Part shown: positions 21,016 through 33,213 of the stretch, piece by piece
Layout: each line of letters begins with the position of its first letter
How positions within the stretch are numbered: the stretch's first letter is position 1
Assembly: GCA_947095535.1 (NCBI GenBank)
Contig: OX352774.1
Location: 111,479,996 to 111,543,995, forward strand
Reading direction: 5' to 3'
Length of the DNA: 64,000 nt
Origin: Poecilobothrus nobilitatus
Taxonomy: Eukaryota; Arthropoda; Insecta; Diptera; Dolichopodidae
Notes under the pieces: model-generated
Databases searched by the model: none
Seen by the model: the letters and a program-made list of their open reading frames with translations, nothing else
What the model was told of the DNA's origin: nothing
Program-made: the position numbers and the translations under genes

Positions 21016-21409
21016 TCTCATCTACAATATAATCTCTCGTTTATATTCTCTTACTTTATCGGAAAAGTTGAATAAGATATTGAGAAAGGACATTTAAAAA
21101 AATTATTTTATTATCACAAAATTGATGACTTATATTGTTTTTTTCCTTTTTGGAAAATCTTTAAGTTATCCAATCGTTAAATTAGACAATAAAAGAAACA
21201 AAGAAAGAGATAAAACGACGACTATAAAATTACTTAAATTGTTTGAAATTTGTTGACATTTTGAAGAAATTAAAAATGTTTACTGCCTTTTAACTTACTT
21301 AAAATATTTACTGTCAACTAACAAACATATGTATGTATATATTACAATTACATTTTAAATGAAAGTAAATGCACATTGTCATTAGTCAGCAAATTAAATA
21401 TAAAGAAAA
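21016..21409. other. AT-rich sequence, no feature recognised
   Basis: No recognised feature. Confidence 0.35.
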
Positions 21410-22416
21410 CAAGGCAGAATATAAATCAACGGTTTTTAAAGGCGCACGTTTCCAAAAGACAATACAAACTTTTTAGAACTGTGACTTGTACCAAAATTTG
21501 AAAATTAGAATTCATTAAATTTTTTAGAATTCATAATCATATTCTAAAAAAAATTTTACTACCTATCCCCCATAATCCAAATTTCCTAATTCCAATTTCC
21601 CGAGTTATCCCCCCACATTCATTTCCACAAAACAAAACTGTACATTTATATTAAAGGTACCACTCTAAAGTTTGGTTTTAAAAGAGGTGTGGTTTTGGTG
21701 GGTTAAAATCCAATACTACCCTGAGGAAGCACGTGCAGTTCCTCTTGGTGACTTTCGAGTTTTCCACCAACCCTCGTAAAAAAAAAAAAAATTAAGAAAA
21801 AGCATTAATACATATAAAATTATAAAGTTGAAACTTTAATTTATGCCTTTTATTTTGAAAAAAATTGTACACTTGCTTAAATGTTAAAAAATAGCAAATA
21901 TTTAATTTTTGAGCCCTATTAGATCTTAAACAGGGGATGGTATAAAAAAAAATTCTGAGGAAACTTATACTAATTGTAAAAGTTCTTTCTCATCTCAAAA
22001 TTTCAAGTTCCTGTCTAAAAGTGTGCAGGAGAAGGAAGAAAAATCATGCAAAATTTTGTTTTCACATAACGGTAAATTTAAATACTAAATTTAAAAAAAA
22101 ATTCTATAATTTTTTTAATGATTTATAAAGGTAAAAAACAGTCCTGCCCATTTTCAAATTGAAAAAATGTTAAGTAGAACCTCAGATAAGAATATTTCAA
22201 AATATGGCTTTTTCAAAGTTTTAGGGGCTGTTCTCCGTAATGGTCTGGGCTACATGAAAAAGTTATTCTACAATATTAAGTTTTTTATGAGACCTATCCA
22301 TAGTTAAAATTTCTTTTCTCTATCTTTAACGGTGTAGAAGTTTTGTAAACAGATGAATGAACGGACAGAGTGAAATTAATAGGCATATTTTTTCAAAAGT
22401 TTTTTGGAAATGTACT
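21410..22416 (-). mobile_element. Family D element D7 with internal insertion
   Basis: The minus-strand 3' end (CAAGGCAGAAT, then CAACGGTTTTTAAAGG and ACTGTGACTTG) lies at 21410-21490. The D body resumes about 21830 and continues through TTTCACATAACGGTAAATTTAA, ACCGGTAT-less variants and ACGGTGTAGAAG to the 5' inverted repeat TTTGGAAATGTACT. The segment 21500-21830 is foreign to D and contains a LINE-like 3' UTR. Confidence 0.7.
21590..21795 (+). repeat. Possible LINE 3'-UTR fragment inside D7
   Basis: It contains AGAGGTGTGGTTTTGGTGG, AATCCAATACTACCCTGAGG, CCTCTTGGTGACTTTC and TCCACCAACCCTC before an A15 run. This order loosely parallels the plus-strand view of the LINE 3' UTR at 13690-13800 (GGGGAGGTGGG, ACACTACCAAGGGG, TCTTGGTGTCTTT, CCCACCTCCC). 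It is likely a related but different LINE family; orientation is uncertain. Confidence 0.4.
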
Positions 22417-23575
22417 AAAAATATCTTATAGATTATTATGTTAGAGAAAAACATGAAAAACTAAAACCTTTAAGTAGAATTATTATATAAAAAAAAAATG
22501 AATTACAAACACTTCAACATTATGTGAAATGAAAATGTATGTAGAAAATTAACTTAATTTCAAGATTTAATATATATATAAAAAAAAAAAGAATTATAAA
22601 TCTCTTTTAAAGTACTTTTGTAGGTCAACAACCATTTGATCATTTTTAGAATATAAATAAAATTTATTGTAACAGTGATTTTGTATTGAATTAGCAATTT
22701 TGACGGAAATTATTTGAGTTGTAGTAGTTTTTATATTTTTGCTTTTTTATGAAAGAAATAAAAAGTTGAAACAGATTTTAGGAAGATTTAACGATCGTAT
22801 TTATTTGAAGACCATCAAATTAGATTAATTGTTTCATTTTGACAATACTTTTGTTCTTTTATTTGATACGTAATATTGGTACATACAAAGGCAAATATAA
22901 AGGCATTCGTCTAAAATTTAATAGTAATGCTAAATAACAAATAATTGAAAAAATCAGCAATGCTAAACTCTTGTATGCGTACAGCAGCGTAAAGAACATA
23001 ATTCTATAATCAAATTTATTTTTTAAATACGTTATTCTATCGTAAAAGCTATCATTTTATCAAAGTAAGAGATGCAAGGTATAATAAGTTAATCTCAATA
23101 ATTTTGGTCCATAGTTTTTTATCAATTACCTACTCTTCCCTATCCTCAATGCAAAATATAGCTTCATAGGTGACAATCCTTTTGTGACAACTTTCGATTT
23201 CTTAACAAGACTTAATGTTACATCAGTCGCAATCAGTTTAAAGAGAATCGTGGTGGCTAACTTTGCCAAACCCGATTAAATCAAAATAACTGATTGGAGT
23301 TCAGAAAACAGAGCTTAGTTCAATACTGCTAAAACTCAAAGATGTGCGGTTTCATGCAAATCAATTATAAGTTTTCTATAAAATTCGGTTATAGTGTGGC
23401 AAAATTTAGGTATGAGTTTCATATTTCATTTTTATTTGGTTGTAGTATCATTCTCTACACAAAAAATTACTATTTTGATTAAAATTCCGATTTTTATGGA
23501 AAATTTTCAGTTTTTACTGAAGAGGAATAAATTATATCACTCTTAGAGAAAATGATGATGTTTTATGTCAATAAC
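22417..23575. other. AT-rich sequence, no feature recognised
   Basis: No coding motif or repeat family was recognised. Confidence 0.4.
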
Positions 23576-23680
23576 TTCTGTAAAATGTACTTGGTTTGGT
23601 TTGGGAAATGTACTTGGTTTGAACTTCTGTAAAATGTACTTGGTTTTTTAAAATGTACTTGGTTTGTACTTGGAGAAAAA
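23576..23680 (+). repeat. Minisatellite-like AAATGTACTTGGTTT repeat
   Basis: The string AAATGTACTTGGTTT occurs four times within about 100 bp, two of them preceded by AACTTCTGTAA. Spacing is irregular, so this looks like local duplication slippage rather than a regular array. Confidence 0.7.
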
Positions 23681-23926
23681 ATCCATTCGTTTACGGCACT
23701 TATTGGACAACTGACTCTTTCAGGAGAGTTATTGTTCTCCTTTCTTTACTAGTTCGAACAGCCTTTCTGACTGCTAGTATCTCCGCCTGCTAGATGCTAG
23801 CTGTGTCAATCTCACTCGTTTTCAAGTAGTTTTTATAAAAACCTATACAAAAGTTCTCTTTTAATTAATTGATGGACTTTAAAATATATTTTATTAATAA
23901 ATACGTAGGATATAATGGTAGTTTTT

Positions 23927-25070
23927 TATACCCTACACCTAAAGTATAGGGTATATTAACTTTGGTATGGTGTTTGTAACCACCAAAAGGAAGCGAGTTA
24001 GGTATAGACATGTATATATATTCTGAATCAGGATCACCGCCGGAGTCGATTTAGCGATGTCCGTCCGTCCGTCCGTCCGTACGCACGATAACTCAAAAAA
24101 TAATGATGCTATCTTGATGAAATTTATATAGTAGGTTACTAATTACGAAAGAAAGGCTAAGTTCGAATCTGGACAAAATCCGTCCATGGGTTCGGATTCT
24201 GGAAGCTTCCGAATGATTCCGGGCTTTTGGAGATAATCTCCGCAAACGAGATTATCTCCAAAAGCAACAAAGATAGAACCTTCAAATTTTGTACAATGAT
24301 GTTTCTTCCCGTTCGATTTATGTCTCTGAAATTTAAGAGGATTTGGTCCATGGGTTTGGGTTTTGGAAGCTTCCGAACGAGCACCAGAGCAAATGAGATT
24401 ATTTCCAAAACCAACAAAGATATAACCTTTAAATTAGGCAGAATGGTGTTCCTTCATGTTTGATTTATGTTTCTGAAATTTGTGAGGATTTGGTCCATGG
24501 GTTCAAATCTTGGAAGCTTCCGGACGAGCCCCAGAGCAAACGAGTATATCTCCACAACCAACAAAGATAGAACTTTTATTTTTAGTACAAAGGTGTTCTG
24601 TTATGTTTCCTTTTCTGTAAAATTGGAAACTGACATTTGAAAGAATTTGAACCATGGGTTCGTATTTTGGAAACTTCCGGACGAGCACAAGAGCAACGAG
24701 CATATCTCCAAAACCAACAAAAGTAGAACCTTTAAATTTAATAGAATGGTGTTCTGGCAAGTTTTCTTTATGTTCCTGAGATGGATTCGATGAATTGGAG
24801 TGGCAATTCGGGTAGCTGACACAAACATCCCAAGGACTACCAATCTCCGAAAATAATTAAGATAGAAACTTAAAATTTTATACAAGGGTGTCAAGCATAT
24901 CCCAAGCGGATGCCTCTTTTACGTTCTTGAAATTCGAGTTGAATAAGACAGAAAAGGGAAGAAGTTCAAGCAGCTGCCAAAAACACTTATGGATTGTTAA
25001 TTTAATTCGAATTATTCAGGTGTAGGGTATTAATAAGTCGGTTGCATCGACTTACTGTTACATTTACTTG
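23927..25070 (+). mobile_element. Family A element A1 (Helentron/DINE-1-like, non-autonomous)
   Basis: The 5' end is a perfect subterminal hairpin with arms TATACCCTA and TAGGGTATA (23927-23955). It is followed by GTGTTTGTAACCACC, GAAGCGAGTTAG, TATATATTCTGAATCAGGAT, GAGTCGATTTAGCGATGTCC, four to five GTCC units and ACGATAACTCAAAAAATAAT. A short array of ~146-bp-type units (with CATGGGTT and GGAAGCTTCCG) fills the middle. The 3' end is the hairpin AAGTCG-GTTGCAT-CGACTT (25035-25053), then 17 nt ending CTTG and a T-run. The blocks TATATATTCTGAATCAGGAT and GAGTCGATTTAGC recall Drosophila DINE-1/INE-1. No ORF of transposase type. Confidence 0.75.
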
Positions 25071-27124
25071 TTTTTAAATTATATAGTTTCATTTTTATAG
25101 TACAACGAAGTTTTTATGAAATTCTAATTTTTACTTAATTACTTTTAATAAATTTACGAATTTACCGTCATAATTTTGGATATGTTTACAATTTAACTTT
25201 TTACCTTTTTATCCTTAAAGTCATTATAAAAATTATTATAGACTAATTATTAAAAACTTTTCATTTTGCAATAAATTAAAAGGTAACTGTGCCAGTTGTA
25301 AAGAGAAAAAAAATGGTGGTATGGTGTTAAAGAAGTAAATGAAAAAGAAACAAAAAAATTAAATAATTATATTTATAATTAAAATTTAAATAATTTAACA
25401 CTTTTTATGGAAAAAAAATCTTTCTTCTTCTTGGTTTCTTTTAATCCTCTGGATATCTTAGAATAGTGGTTTAACTTTCATAACAAATCTATTATTCCTT
25501 TTGGGGATTTAAAAAAAAATGGAATGAACAACAAAAAAATAAAAAGTTAAATTAAATGAAAGCTTAATAGTGTTTTTTAGATTTTTAATAATGTAAACCT
25601 AAAAGTTAAAATTTTTCGTTTATTTTTGAAGTTCTGATTATGTCAGAGTATATTGCTATACTGCAGCTATAAATTTGGCATTTTGATCCGTTTTACCGTG
25701 CACAGGTAAAGTGAACACTTCTTGTTCATTCTCTTCGTTCCGATACATTGTTTTGACAAAAAAAAATTAATATATGTAGCTTGATAAATGGTTTTAAAAT
25801 AGAGTTCAATCTGTTCTTAATAACATTAATATGAGAAATTTGCTACATAATTTTGGGTGCGCTAAAAATATTTTCAAACGGAATCTAAAAAAAAATAACA
25901 TGTCAATGGATGACGTGAAATATTAGTATAAGTTTCCTTTACTCCCAGTAATGAATGAAACCATACAGAGAGTCTTCAAGAAAAATACCATTTGCGCTAT
26001 AAACAGTGGCCTGAGTGTTAATTAAGGTAAACGAAAATGATACTTTTTTTACTACTGACTAAAAAATACTGGCATTCAAGTTATTTAAGATTAAATTTCA
26101 AGCATTCAAGTGTTGCGTAACTAGGAGTTAATCTGTATCCTAAGCTCAAGTAGGTAAAAATATTGAACACACAATAAACAAAATTTATGTTACTTTGTAC
26201 ACCTGTACTAAAACTTTTGGAAAGAACTAGGTTTTAAAGAGAAAAATAACCTGTTGGACATACATAAGCAAACTTCTGTGTGCTGAAGGGTGAATAATTT
26301 TATAAAACATTCAAATGGGTGTTTCTGACTTAAATTAAAGAATGAGAACTAGAATAAGAACAAAATAATCAAATTTTCAAAATTTAACGCATAAATAATA
26401 GATGAGCTTTCGCAAAGGAGTTACGAAGTATTAAGATGACTTCATCACATAACGGTACTTTTTTATCTCCAAGTTTTCGAATATATATGCCATTCTAGTG
26501 GCCGAAAATGCATTGGAAAATTTTCTTCACATTTTCTAGTATTTTACTTAAAGCGTTATATTTTTCCTCTACGACAGTATACTGGTACCAATTTTCTACA
26601 TTATTGTAGAGCATAATACTATCTTTAATATACATTTTGTTTCATTTTATTCGCTACTACTAAGATATATATGTAAATATGTAATTGATTTGAATTATTA
26701 TTAACCCTATATAGAAGGCTAACCTACGTAAAATGCATTCCTATTGGAAGAGAAAAATTTTAAATAATTTTAATAAAATTTTTTTTTTATTCAAATCGAA
26801 CCGAAATGCATCCAGATAATTTATTTGAATAAAAAAAAAAAAAAAACAAATTATATTCAAACCAAAATTAACAAGTAAAAAATTTATAGCGATTAAAAGT
26901 CATAAAAAGATCTAATTTACTTTTAACAACAGAAAGAAATAAAAATATCCTTAACGGAATGTTAAAACAATCTATCAAAATTGTTAGCAAATCTTCATCA
27001 AATTAGGTGAACGTTTGGACAATCAAAATGGTACAAGAAAATAATAAGTAATTTCCGCTATTGTTTAAAAAATGCTGCTAACCTAAGGGTAGCTCAAAAT
27101 ACGTAGCATATTAAACAGCCTTTT
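25071..27124. other. AT-rich sequence, no feature recognised
   Basis: No gene was recognised. CACATAACGGTACTTT at about 26446 recurs at 62214 with weak similarity for ~120 bp downstream, a possible old repeat. Confidence 0.4.
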
Positions 27125-27358
27125 TATACCCGTACGATAGGATCGGGTATAATAAAATTACTCCTCCGTTTGTAACACCTCGAAATAAGCGAGCTAGATA
27201 TACCTTCAAAGGTATGGATCGGATCAGAAAAAAATTCTAAGACTTTTGAGCCATGTCCGTCCGTCCATCCGTCAGCACGCTAACTCAAAAACTAAGAAAG
27301 CTAGAATCTTGAAATTTACACAAAATATTCTGGGAGTAATTTGTAGGTTCCCTATTTT

Positions 27359-28904
27359 TATACCCTACACCTAAAGTATAGGGTATATTAACTTTGGTAT
27401 GGTGTTTGTAACCACCAAAAGGAAGCGAGTTAGTTATAGACATGTATATATATTCTGAATCAGGATCACCGCCGGAGTCGATTTAGCGATATCCGTCCGT
27501 CCGTCCGTCCGTACGCACGATAACTCAAAAAATAATGACGCTATCTTGATGAAATTTATATAGTAGGTTACTAATTACGAAAGAAAGGCTAAGTTCGAAT
27601 CTGGACAAAATCCGTCCATGGGTTCGGATTCTGGAAGCTTCCGAATGATTCCGGGCTTTTGGAGAAAATCTCCGCAAACGAGATTATCTCCAAAAGCAAC
27701 AAAGATAGAACCTTCAAATTTTGTACAATGATGTTTCTTCTCGTTCGATTTATGTCTCTGAAATTTAAGAGGATTTGCTCCATGGGTTTGGGTTTTGGAA
27801 GCTTCCGAACGAGCACCAGAGCAAATGAGATTATTTCCAAAACCAACAAAGATAGAACCTTTAAATTTTGTACAATGTTCCTTCCCGTTCGATTTATGTC
27901 TCTGAAATTTAAGAGGATTTGGTCCATGGGTTTGGATTTGGAAGCTTCCGAACGAGCCCCAGAGCAAATGAGATTATCTCCAAAACCAATAAAGATATAA
28001 CCTTTACTTTTGGCAGAATGGTGTTCTTTCATGTATGATTTAGGCCTCTGAAATTTAAGAGGATTTGGTCCATGGGTTTGGATTTGGAAGCTTCCGAACG
28101 AGCACCAGAGCATATGAGATTATATCCAATACGAACAAAGGTAGAACCTTTGAATTTGGTACAATGGTGTTCTTTCGTGTTTGATTTATGTCTCTGAAAT
28201 TTAAGAGGATTTGGTCCATGGGTTTGGTTTTGGAAGCTTCCGAACGAGCACCAGAGCAAATGAGATTATCTCCAAAACCAACAAAGATATAACCTTTAAA
28301 TTTGGCAGGGTGGTGTTCTTTCATGTTTTATTTAAGTCTCTGAAATGTGAGAAGATTTGGTCCATGGGTTTGGATTTTGGAAGCTTCCGAACGAGCCCCA
28401 GAGCAAATGAGATTATCTCCAAAAACAACAAATATATATAACCTTTAAATTTGGCCAAATGGTGTTTTTTCATGTTTGATTTAAGTCTCTGAAATTTGAG
28501 AGGATTTGGCCACGGGCTTAAATTTGAAAGAATTTGAACCGTGGATTCGAATTTTGGAAGCCTCCGAACGAGCCGCAGAGCAATGTTCTGGCAAGTTTTC
28601 TTTATGTTCCTGAGATGGATTCGATGAATTGGAGTGGCAATTCGGGTAGCTGACAAAAACATCCCAAGGACTACCAATCTTCGAAAATAATTAAGATAGA
28701 AACTTAAAATTTTATACAAGGGTGTCAAGCATATCCCAAGCGGATGCCTCTTTTACGTTCTTGAAATTCGAGTTGAATAAGACAGAAAAGGGAAGAAGTT
28801 CAAGCAGCTGCCAAAAACACTTATGGATTGTTAATTTAATTCGAATTATTCAGGTGTAGGGTATTAATAAGTCGGTTGCATCGACTTACTGTTACATTTA
28901 CTTG
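27359..28904 (+). mobile_element. Family A element A2, nested in B2
   Basis: Nearly identical to A1 over the first ~350 bp (one A/T and a few other differences) and the last ~250 bp. It starts with the same TATACCCTA/TAGGGTATA hairpin and ends at the AAGTCG/CGACTT hairpin and TTTACTTG. It is longer than A1 because it carries more tandem units. The flanks CCCTATTTTT and TTTTTGGTTGAG rejoin to the uninterrupted B3/B4 sequence, so both element ends are fixed to within a T-run. Confidence 0.85.
27616..28560 (+). repeat. ~146-bp tandem array inside A2
   Basis: CCATGGGTT recurs at about 27616, 27780, 27924, 28070, 28216 and 28362, with a decayed version near 28511. The spacing is 144-150 bp after a first step of 164. 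Each unit also holds GGAAGCTTCCGAACGAGC, CAGAGCAAATGAGATTAT, a CCAAAACCAACAAAGATA block and TCTGAAATTTAAGAGGATTT. The several 70-170-codon ORFs on both strands here are consequences of a repeat without stop codons in some frames, not genes. Confidence 0.85.
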
Positions 28905-30208
28905 TTTTTGGTTGAGTTTGGACCAAAACTTAGGGTACACATGTTTTTTGAAATAGAGCTATAAAATTTTAACTGCTGATAGATCTCATAAAAATATTAA
29001 TTTTATTTTTAATAACTTTTTTTTGTAGCCCCACCCGTTACGGATCTACAGCTCCCCAAAGGTTCAAAAAAGCTCTATATTTAAATTGTTATAGTACTAG
29101 TTGTATAAGGTATATCTTCATTTTGAAAACGCCAAACGATTACCACTTTCATTAGCTTTAAAAGTATATATACAATAAATATATATTTGTGGCATACGGT
29201 GTCTTAATTTACCGTTATGCGAAACTAAAATTTTTGCAAAATTCTTTAACCCTTCTATCTTCTAAACGGTTAAAGTTGGAAATTTGAAATTTTGACAGAA
29301 GTTAGATCTTTGAAAATAAGTATGAGACATTTCAGAAATTTTTTTTGTATCACTCCCCGTTTAGGAGCTGTAAGGGGTCAAAAACTGAAAATTTCCTATT
29401 TTTAAACACCTGTTAAAATTTTTTTGAAGTAATACACAAAAATTAAAGCTTCAACATTATACTCTTATTTCTGTTAACAACTTTTTTTAATAATATAGGG
29501 TTACTTTATAATTGACGAAAATGTTACTTGATTTTTTCAAATTTTCTAACAAATTTCTTTAACGAATTTTTTCCATTTTGTTTTACTCGATAATTTGAAA
29601 TTGTTGAGGATATAATGCGTAGTACAAAAAATGTAATTAAATAAACAACATAACGGTTGCTTGAAGAATTTTTATTATTTATATGATATTGATATATATA
29701 CATACTTATATAATATCATGTTTATTTACATATCGTATATGTCACTAGTGAATGAATGATAAGAGTATATATGTATATTATATAGTGCCGTATTTACATA
29801 CATATATGTATTTTATTGTACTTATAAGAAATTATTCTGTCAATGGAATATTTAAATATAATATAATATAATATAATATTTAAAATTATATTTACTATTT
29901 TGTACTAAGTAAATTTAATATACATTTACCGCTTAGTATTAAATGGTACTATAGAATATTTGAAAAAGTTTTGGATTGATAATCGTTATGTGGAAGGTTA
30001 GAATCTGCTTTTGAAGAATGTACATATAAACATATAGTTTGAATATATGTACAACCCATAGTTCTAGAAATTATAAAATTCACCCAAATTATTTTAAAAT
30101 ACTAAAATATTAAAAAAATAATATTGTAAGCAGAGTGACAGGCTGTGAACATACTAACGGTTCGTACGGGTATCTAAGAGTTGACAAAGGCAACTATATT
30201 TTTCCTCG

Positions 30209-30687
30209 TTATTTATATTTTTATAAGTTATAAAGTCTTATAAAGTTTTTAAAATAAATTTAAGTATGAATAATTTATTTTTATTTTTATAAGGCTATTT
30301 GAACTAAGAAGGCTGTTAAATATACTATAAGTTTTGGGCTACCCCAAGGTAAGCGGCTGTTTCAATTATAATTCAAACACGTGTTTAAAAACAACCATTA
30401 TTCGTTACTAATTAAATTAATAATAAAGATTTATAAGTTGCTATTATTCCTGCAAAAAAAAGTCACCGTGGAGGAGCAGTAACTTGGTTTAGGAATGTAT
30501 CTCCTCATCTATATTTGGTGGTAAAGGGTGAAAATTGGTCCTGTTTTTGAAAGGTTCTAATATACTCAACTTAATTTTCAAGTTTAAAAAGTGTGTCTTA
30601 AAATCTCTTGATTTTAACACAATTTTAGAGCCTCAATAGTAGGCCTAACACCCACTTAAGGTTCCAGCCTCAAAATATTTTAGCATC
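30209..30687. other. AT-rich sequence, no feature recognised
   Basis: No feature was recognised. Confidence 0.35.
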
Positions 30688-31545
30688 AACTATATTGCAA
30701 AAGTAACATATATACCAAATTGCATTCAAATTGTATAACAATTACTATATGCTCTAGAACAGCGTTTCTTAAATTTTATACTTCGCGGCCCACGGATTAA
30801 AAAATCTGAAATCTGCGGATCATCGAATTAATTTTACTTTCATAGATTGCTTTGGTTTGATTGTTTTTATTTTGAATATTTTTTTAAAACCGTTAAATTT
30901 AAATATTTATAAAGTCTATACATATGTATGTACATATATATATGATGCAAATTATGTTATATATTATATAATGATCGGGTTACTAGATTTTATTCATATT
31001 TAATGATTTTTTAAAAAATATTTTCATATTTTGAAAATTTCAAAAATAATTATTGAAAACAACATAATTTTTTTTCATTACTAACATTGAAAATAATTTT
31101 AACAACATATTTACTATTTTTTTTAAATTAATCATTTTTATTGGTCCGAATCAAATGATATTCTTATTCGGATATTTTAAGGCGGACCCACTGAAGCTAA
31201 GAACATTTTCATGATACATCGACATCATCATTTGGCAACTTTTTTATGTTGAATCAAAGTTCAAAAAATATTTCCATGCTGCAGCAACATTTTCCAGCAA
31301 CATTTTCATGATACATCGACACCATTTGGCAACTTTTTTATATTGCATCAAAGTTCAGCAATATTTTCCAGTAACATTTTCATGATGCAACATTTTAGAA
31401 TGAACTACATCGCAAGAGTAACTTTTATAGCAAATTCCATTCAATCGTTAAAAATTACTATGTGTTCTAGTCTAGAACATATGAAATAATATTCGTATTC
31501 GGATATTTTATGGCGGACTCACTGAAGCTACAGACTTCAAATTTT
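30688..31545. repeat. Duplicated unit, one copy carrying an insertion
   Basis: Block 30688-30760 (ATCAACTATATTGCAAAAG ... GCTCTAGAAC) is repeated at about 31398-31476 (CTACATCGCAAGAGTAAC ... AGTCTAGAAC). Both copies are followed, after the insertion in the first, by ATTC-TATTCGGATATTTT-GGCGGAC-CACTGAAGCTA (31160-31200 and 31486-31530). Between them, 31200-31390 holds two tandem ~105-bp units with AACATTTTCATGATACATCG and CATTTGGCAACTTTTTTAT. The parent family is not known to me. Confidence 0.7.
30760..31150. mobile_element. hAT-like terminal sequence, short insertion
   Basis: It starts CAGCGTTTCTTAAATTTTA, then TTCGCGGCCCACGGATTA and AATCTGCGGATC. This is the style of hAT-superfamily ends (CAG-GTTTCTCAA-CTTTT...GCGGCCCAC). 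The remainder is AT-rich without coding sequence. The duplicated unit at 31398-31530 lacks it, which supports an insertion of about 390 bp. A clean 8-bp duplication and the opposite terminal repeat were not found. Confidence 0.5.
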
Positions 31546-33023
31546 ATGTTTTAATGCAGGAGCGTAAGACCCGTATACTAAATTTAATTGCAATCCGAAA
31601 CTTTTTTTTTGTCTGAGAGTAAATACTAAATCCGAACTACGAGTAAAAATATATGTATAATCACCACGTACTGCTTGAATTAAAATACCCTTACTTGCAG
31701 AGTCAGCAATACTTTGATATATGTAGATATTATGTAGATTAATTTATTTATACTCGTATATAACTTATTTAAGTTTGGATTAAAACTCCAGTTCTTTTAT
31801 TTAATTTTTTTCAGTAATTTAAATTTTTTTTCATAATTTCAAATATTCCTTTTATTAAATTTTATTTAAAAAAAAATATGTATAAAAAAAAAAAATTTTA
31901 AAAATATCTAAAAATTTAATGGTGTTTAATTTACTTTTACAATATACTAAATTTCTGGAGTAAATTTTACGTATAATAACCTTAAGATTAGACTTTTAGG
32001 GTTAATTTTAATATTAAAATATATTCAAAAATGTGATAATTATTATAAAAAATTACTTAAATCATACAAATAATTATCCATTTTATAAATTATATACTGA
32101 GTACCGATTATTCATTTATAAATAATTACTAAACATTTTTACCATATGGTTTCGTGGTATCTAAAGTTAATTACTTCGCGCTATAATTATGCAAAATATT
32201 TTAAATTAATCTATTAGTATATTATTAATAATATATTAGAAATTTTATTATACTTTCATAACTCGATTTTAACATTACATCAAAATGAATTTATTAAGAA
32301 TATTTAAAATTGTTTCTAGATAGATATTAAATTAAAAATGGCGGACATTAAAAATATTTTGCTGTAACTTTGTTCGCATTATTCCGTTTTTTTGTTTTTA
32401 TGAATAATTTAAGTTCATAGAATATGAGAGTTTTATTAATCAAAAGTACCTATATATATAGATATGTATGTCGTTTTTTGGTTTTAGGTATGAATTGAAA
32501 GGATCAAATATCTGATTAATAATGCAATTCAAAGGAAATTTTAATTAAATTTTATTAAAATTAGTTAAAATATTATAATGTTTTAAATATTCATTTTTTT
32601 TTTGCTTATATATTCTTGCTTACATGCTGGTGAACTCTTTACAACATATCCTTCAAACAAACTAATTTTATTGATGAAATTGAGTAATTGGAGTAATTTT
32701 TTTACTCTTTCTTATAAGCCGTCAATATTCATCTTCTTTTTTAGATTAATGGTTAATAATCTGAGAGAAGGTGTACATGAGTTTCTTTAACGTCAGTGTT
32801 AAATTTGTATTTTCATGCGTCACTTGCCTTTATTTCCTATATACATAATCATTGATTTAACAATATTCAGTTAAAAGACATTTTTAGTATAGGTAATTAA
32901 ATTCTGTTTAACTCCAATATTATTATAATATTTTGACCTGACTGTTAGACTTAGAGACAATTCATCTGAAAAAACGGTGATTTACACGCTACACCATGGG
33001 TCAGATCTAGTTAAATTACAAAA
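31546..33023. other. AT-rich sequence, no feature recognised
   Basis: No repeat family or coding motif. The 62-codon ORF at 32602-32790 lacks any recognisable motif. Confidence 0.4.
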
Positions 33024-33213
33024 GGGGCCTTGGTAGCTTAGTGGGTAAGAGCGTATAAAATACGCTGTAAACACCGAGGGGAGTGTGGGTTCGAATGCCA
33101 CACACGTCGTAAGAGTTATTCCCTCTTACGACATTTACAGCCACGCCTGAACTGGAAAGGCTGTGCAATTTCCTGTCCACATATGTGTGACAGACAAATG
33201 TATTAAAAAAAAA
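33024..33213 (+). mobile_element. tRNA-headed SINE, nearly full length
   Basis: It starts GGGGCCTTGGTAGCTTAGTG (A box TAGCTTAGTGGGTAAG). The hairpin-forming GCGTATAAAATACGC, the B box GTGGGTTCGAATGCCAC, GTCGTAAG...CTTACGAC (a body hairpin), ACAGCCACGCCTGAAC, GGAAAGGCTGTGCAATTTCC and TGTG-CAGACAAATGTATT follow, then the A tail. This is the best reference copy of the ~185-bp family. Confidence 0.85.

Larger units (their letters stand above)
27125..30208 (+). mobile_element. Family B element B2, interrupted by A2
   Basis: The 5' hairpin has arms TATACCCG and CGGGTATA (27125-27151). It is followed by CGTTTGTAACACCTCG, AGCGAGCTAGATATACC, GAGCCATGTCCGTCCGTCC and CTAACTCAAAAACTAAG. After the A2 insertion (27359-28904), the B body continues through TGTAGCCCCACCCGTTACGG, CCGTTATGCGAAAC and AAACACCTGTTAAAA to the 3' hairpin AGTTGACAAAGGCAACT and CCTCG plus a T-run at 30208. 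Without A2 it is about 1.54 kb, matching B3 (1573 bp) and B4 (1599 bp). Non-coding. Confidence 0.8.

Noticed and set aside
26446..26600. Possible repeat shared with 62214-62350
   Set aside because: Only CACATAACGGTACTTT matches well; the rest is too weak to separate from AT-rich background by eye.
27616..28560. Possible CRISPR-like array
   Set aside because: The unit is ~146 bp with no short conserved repeat separated by unique spacers, lies inside a transposon and in a eukaryotic setting.
24157..28728. Many ORFs of 70-174 codons on both strands with repeated phrases
   Set aside because: The phrases recur at the ~146-bp period of the family A array and appear on both strands, so they come from a stop-poor repeat and not from genes. 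The same applies at 50533-51332.
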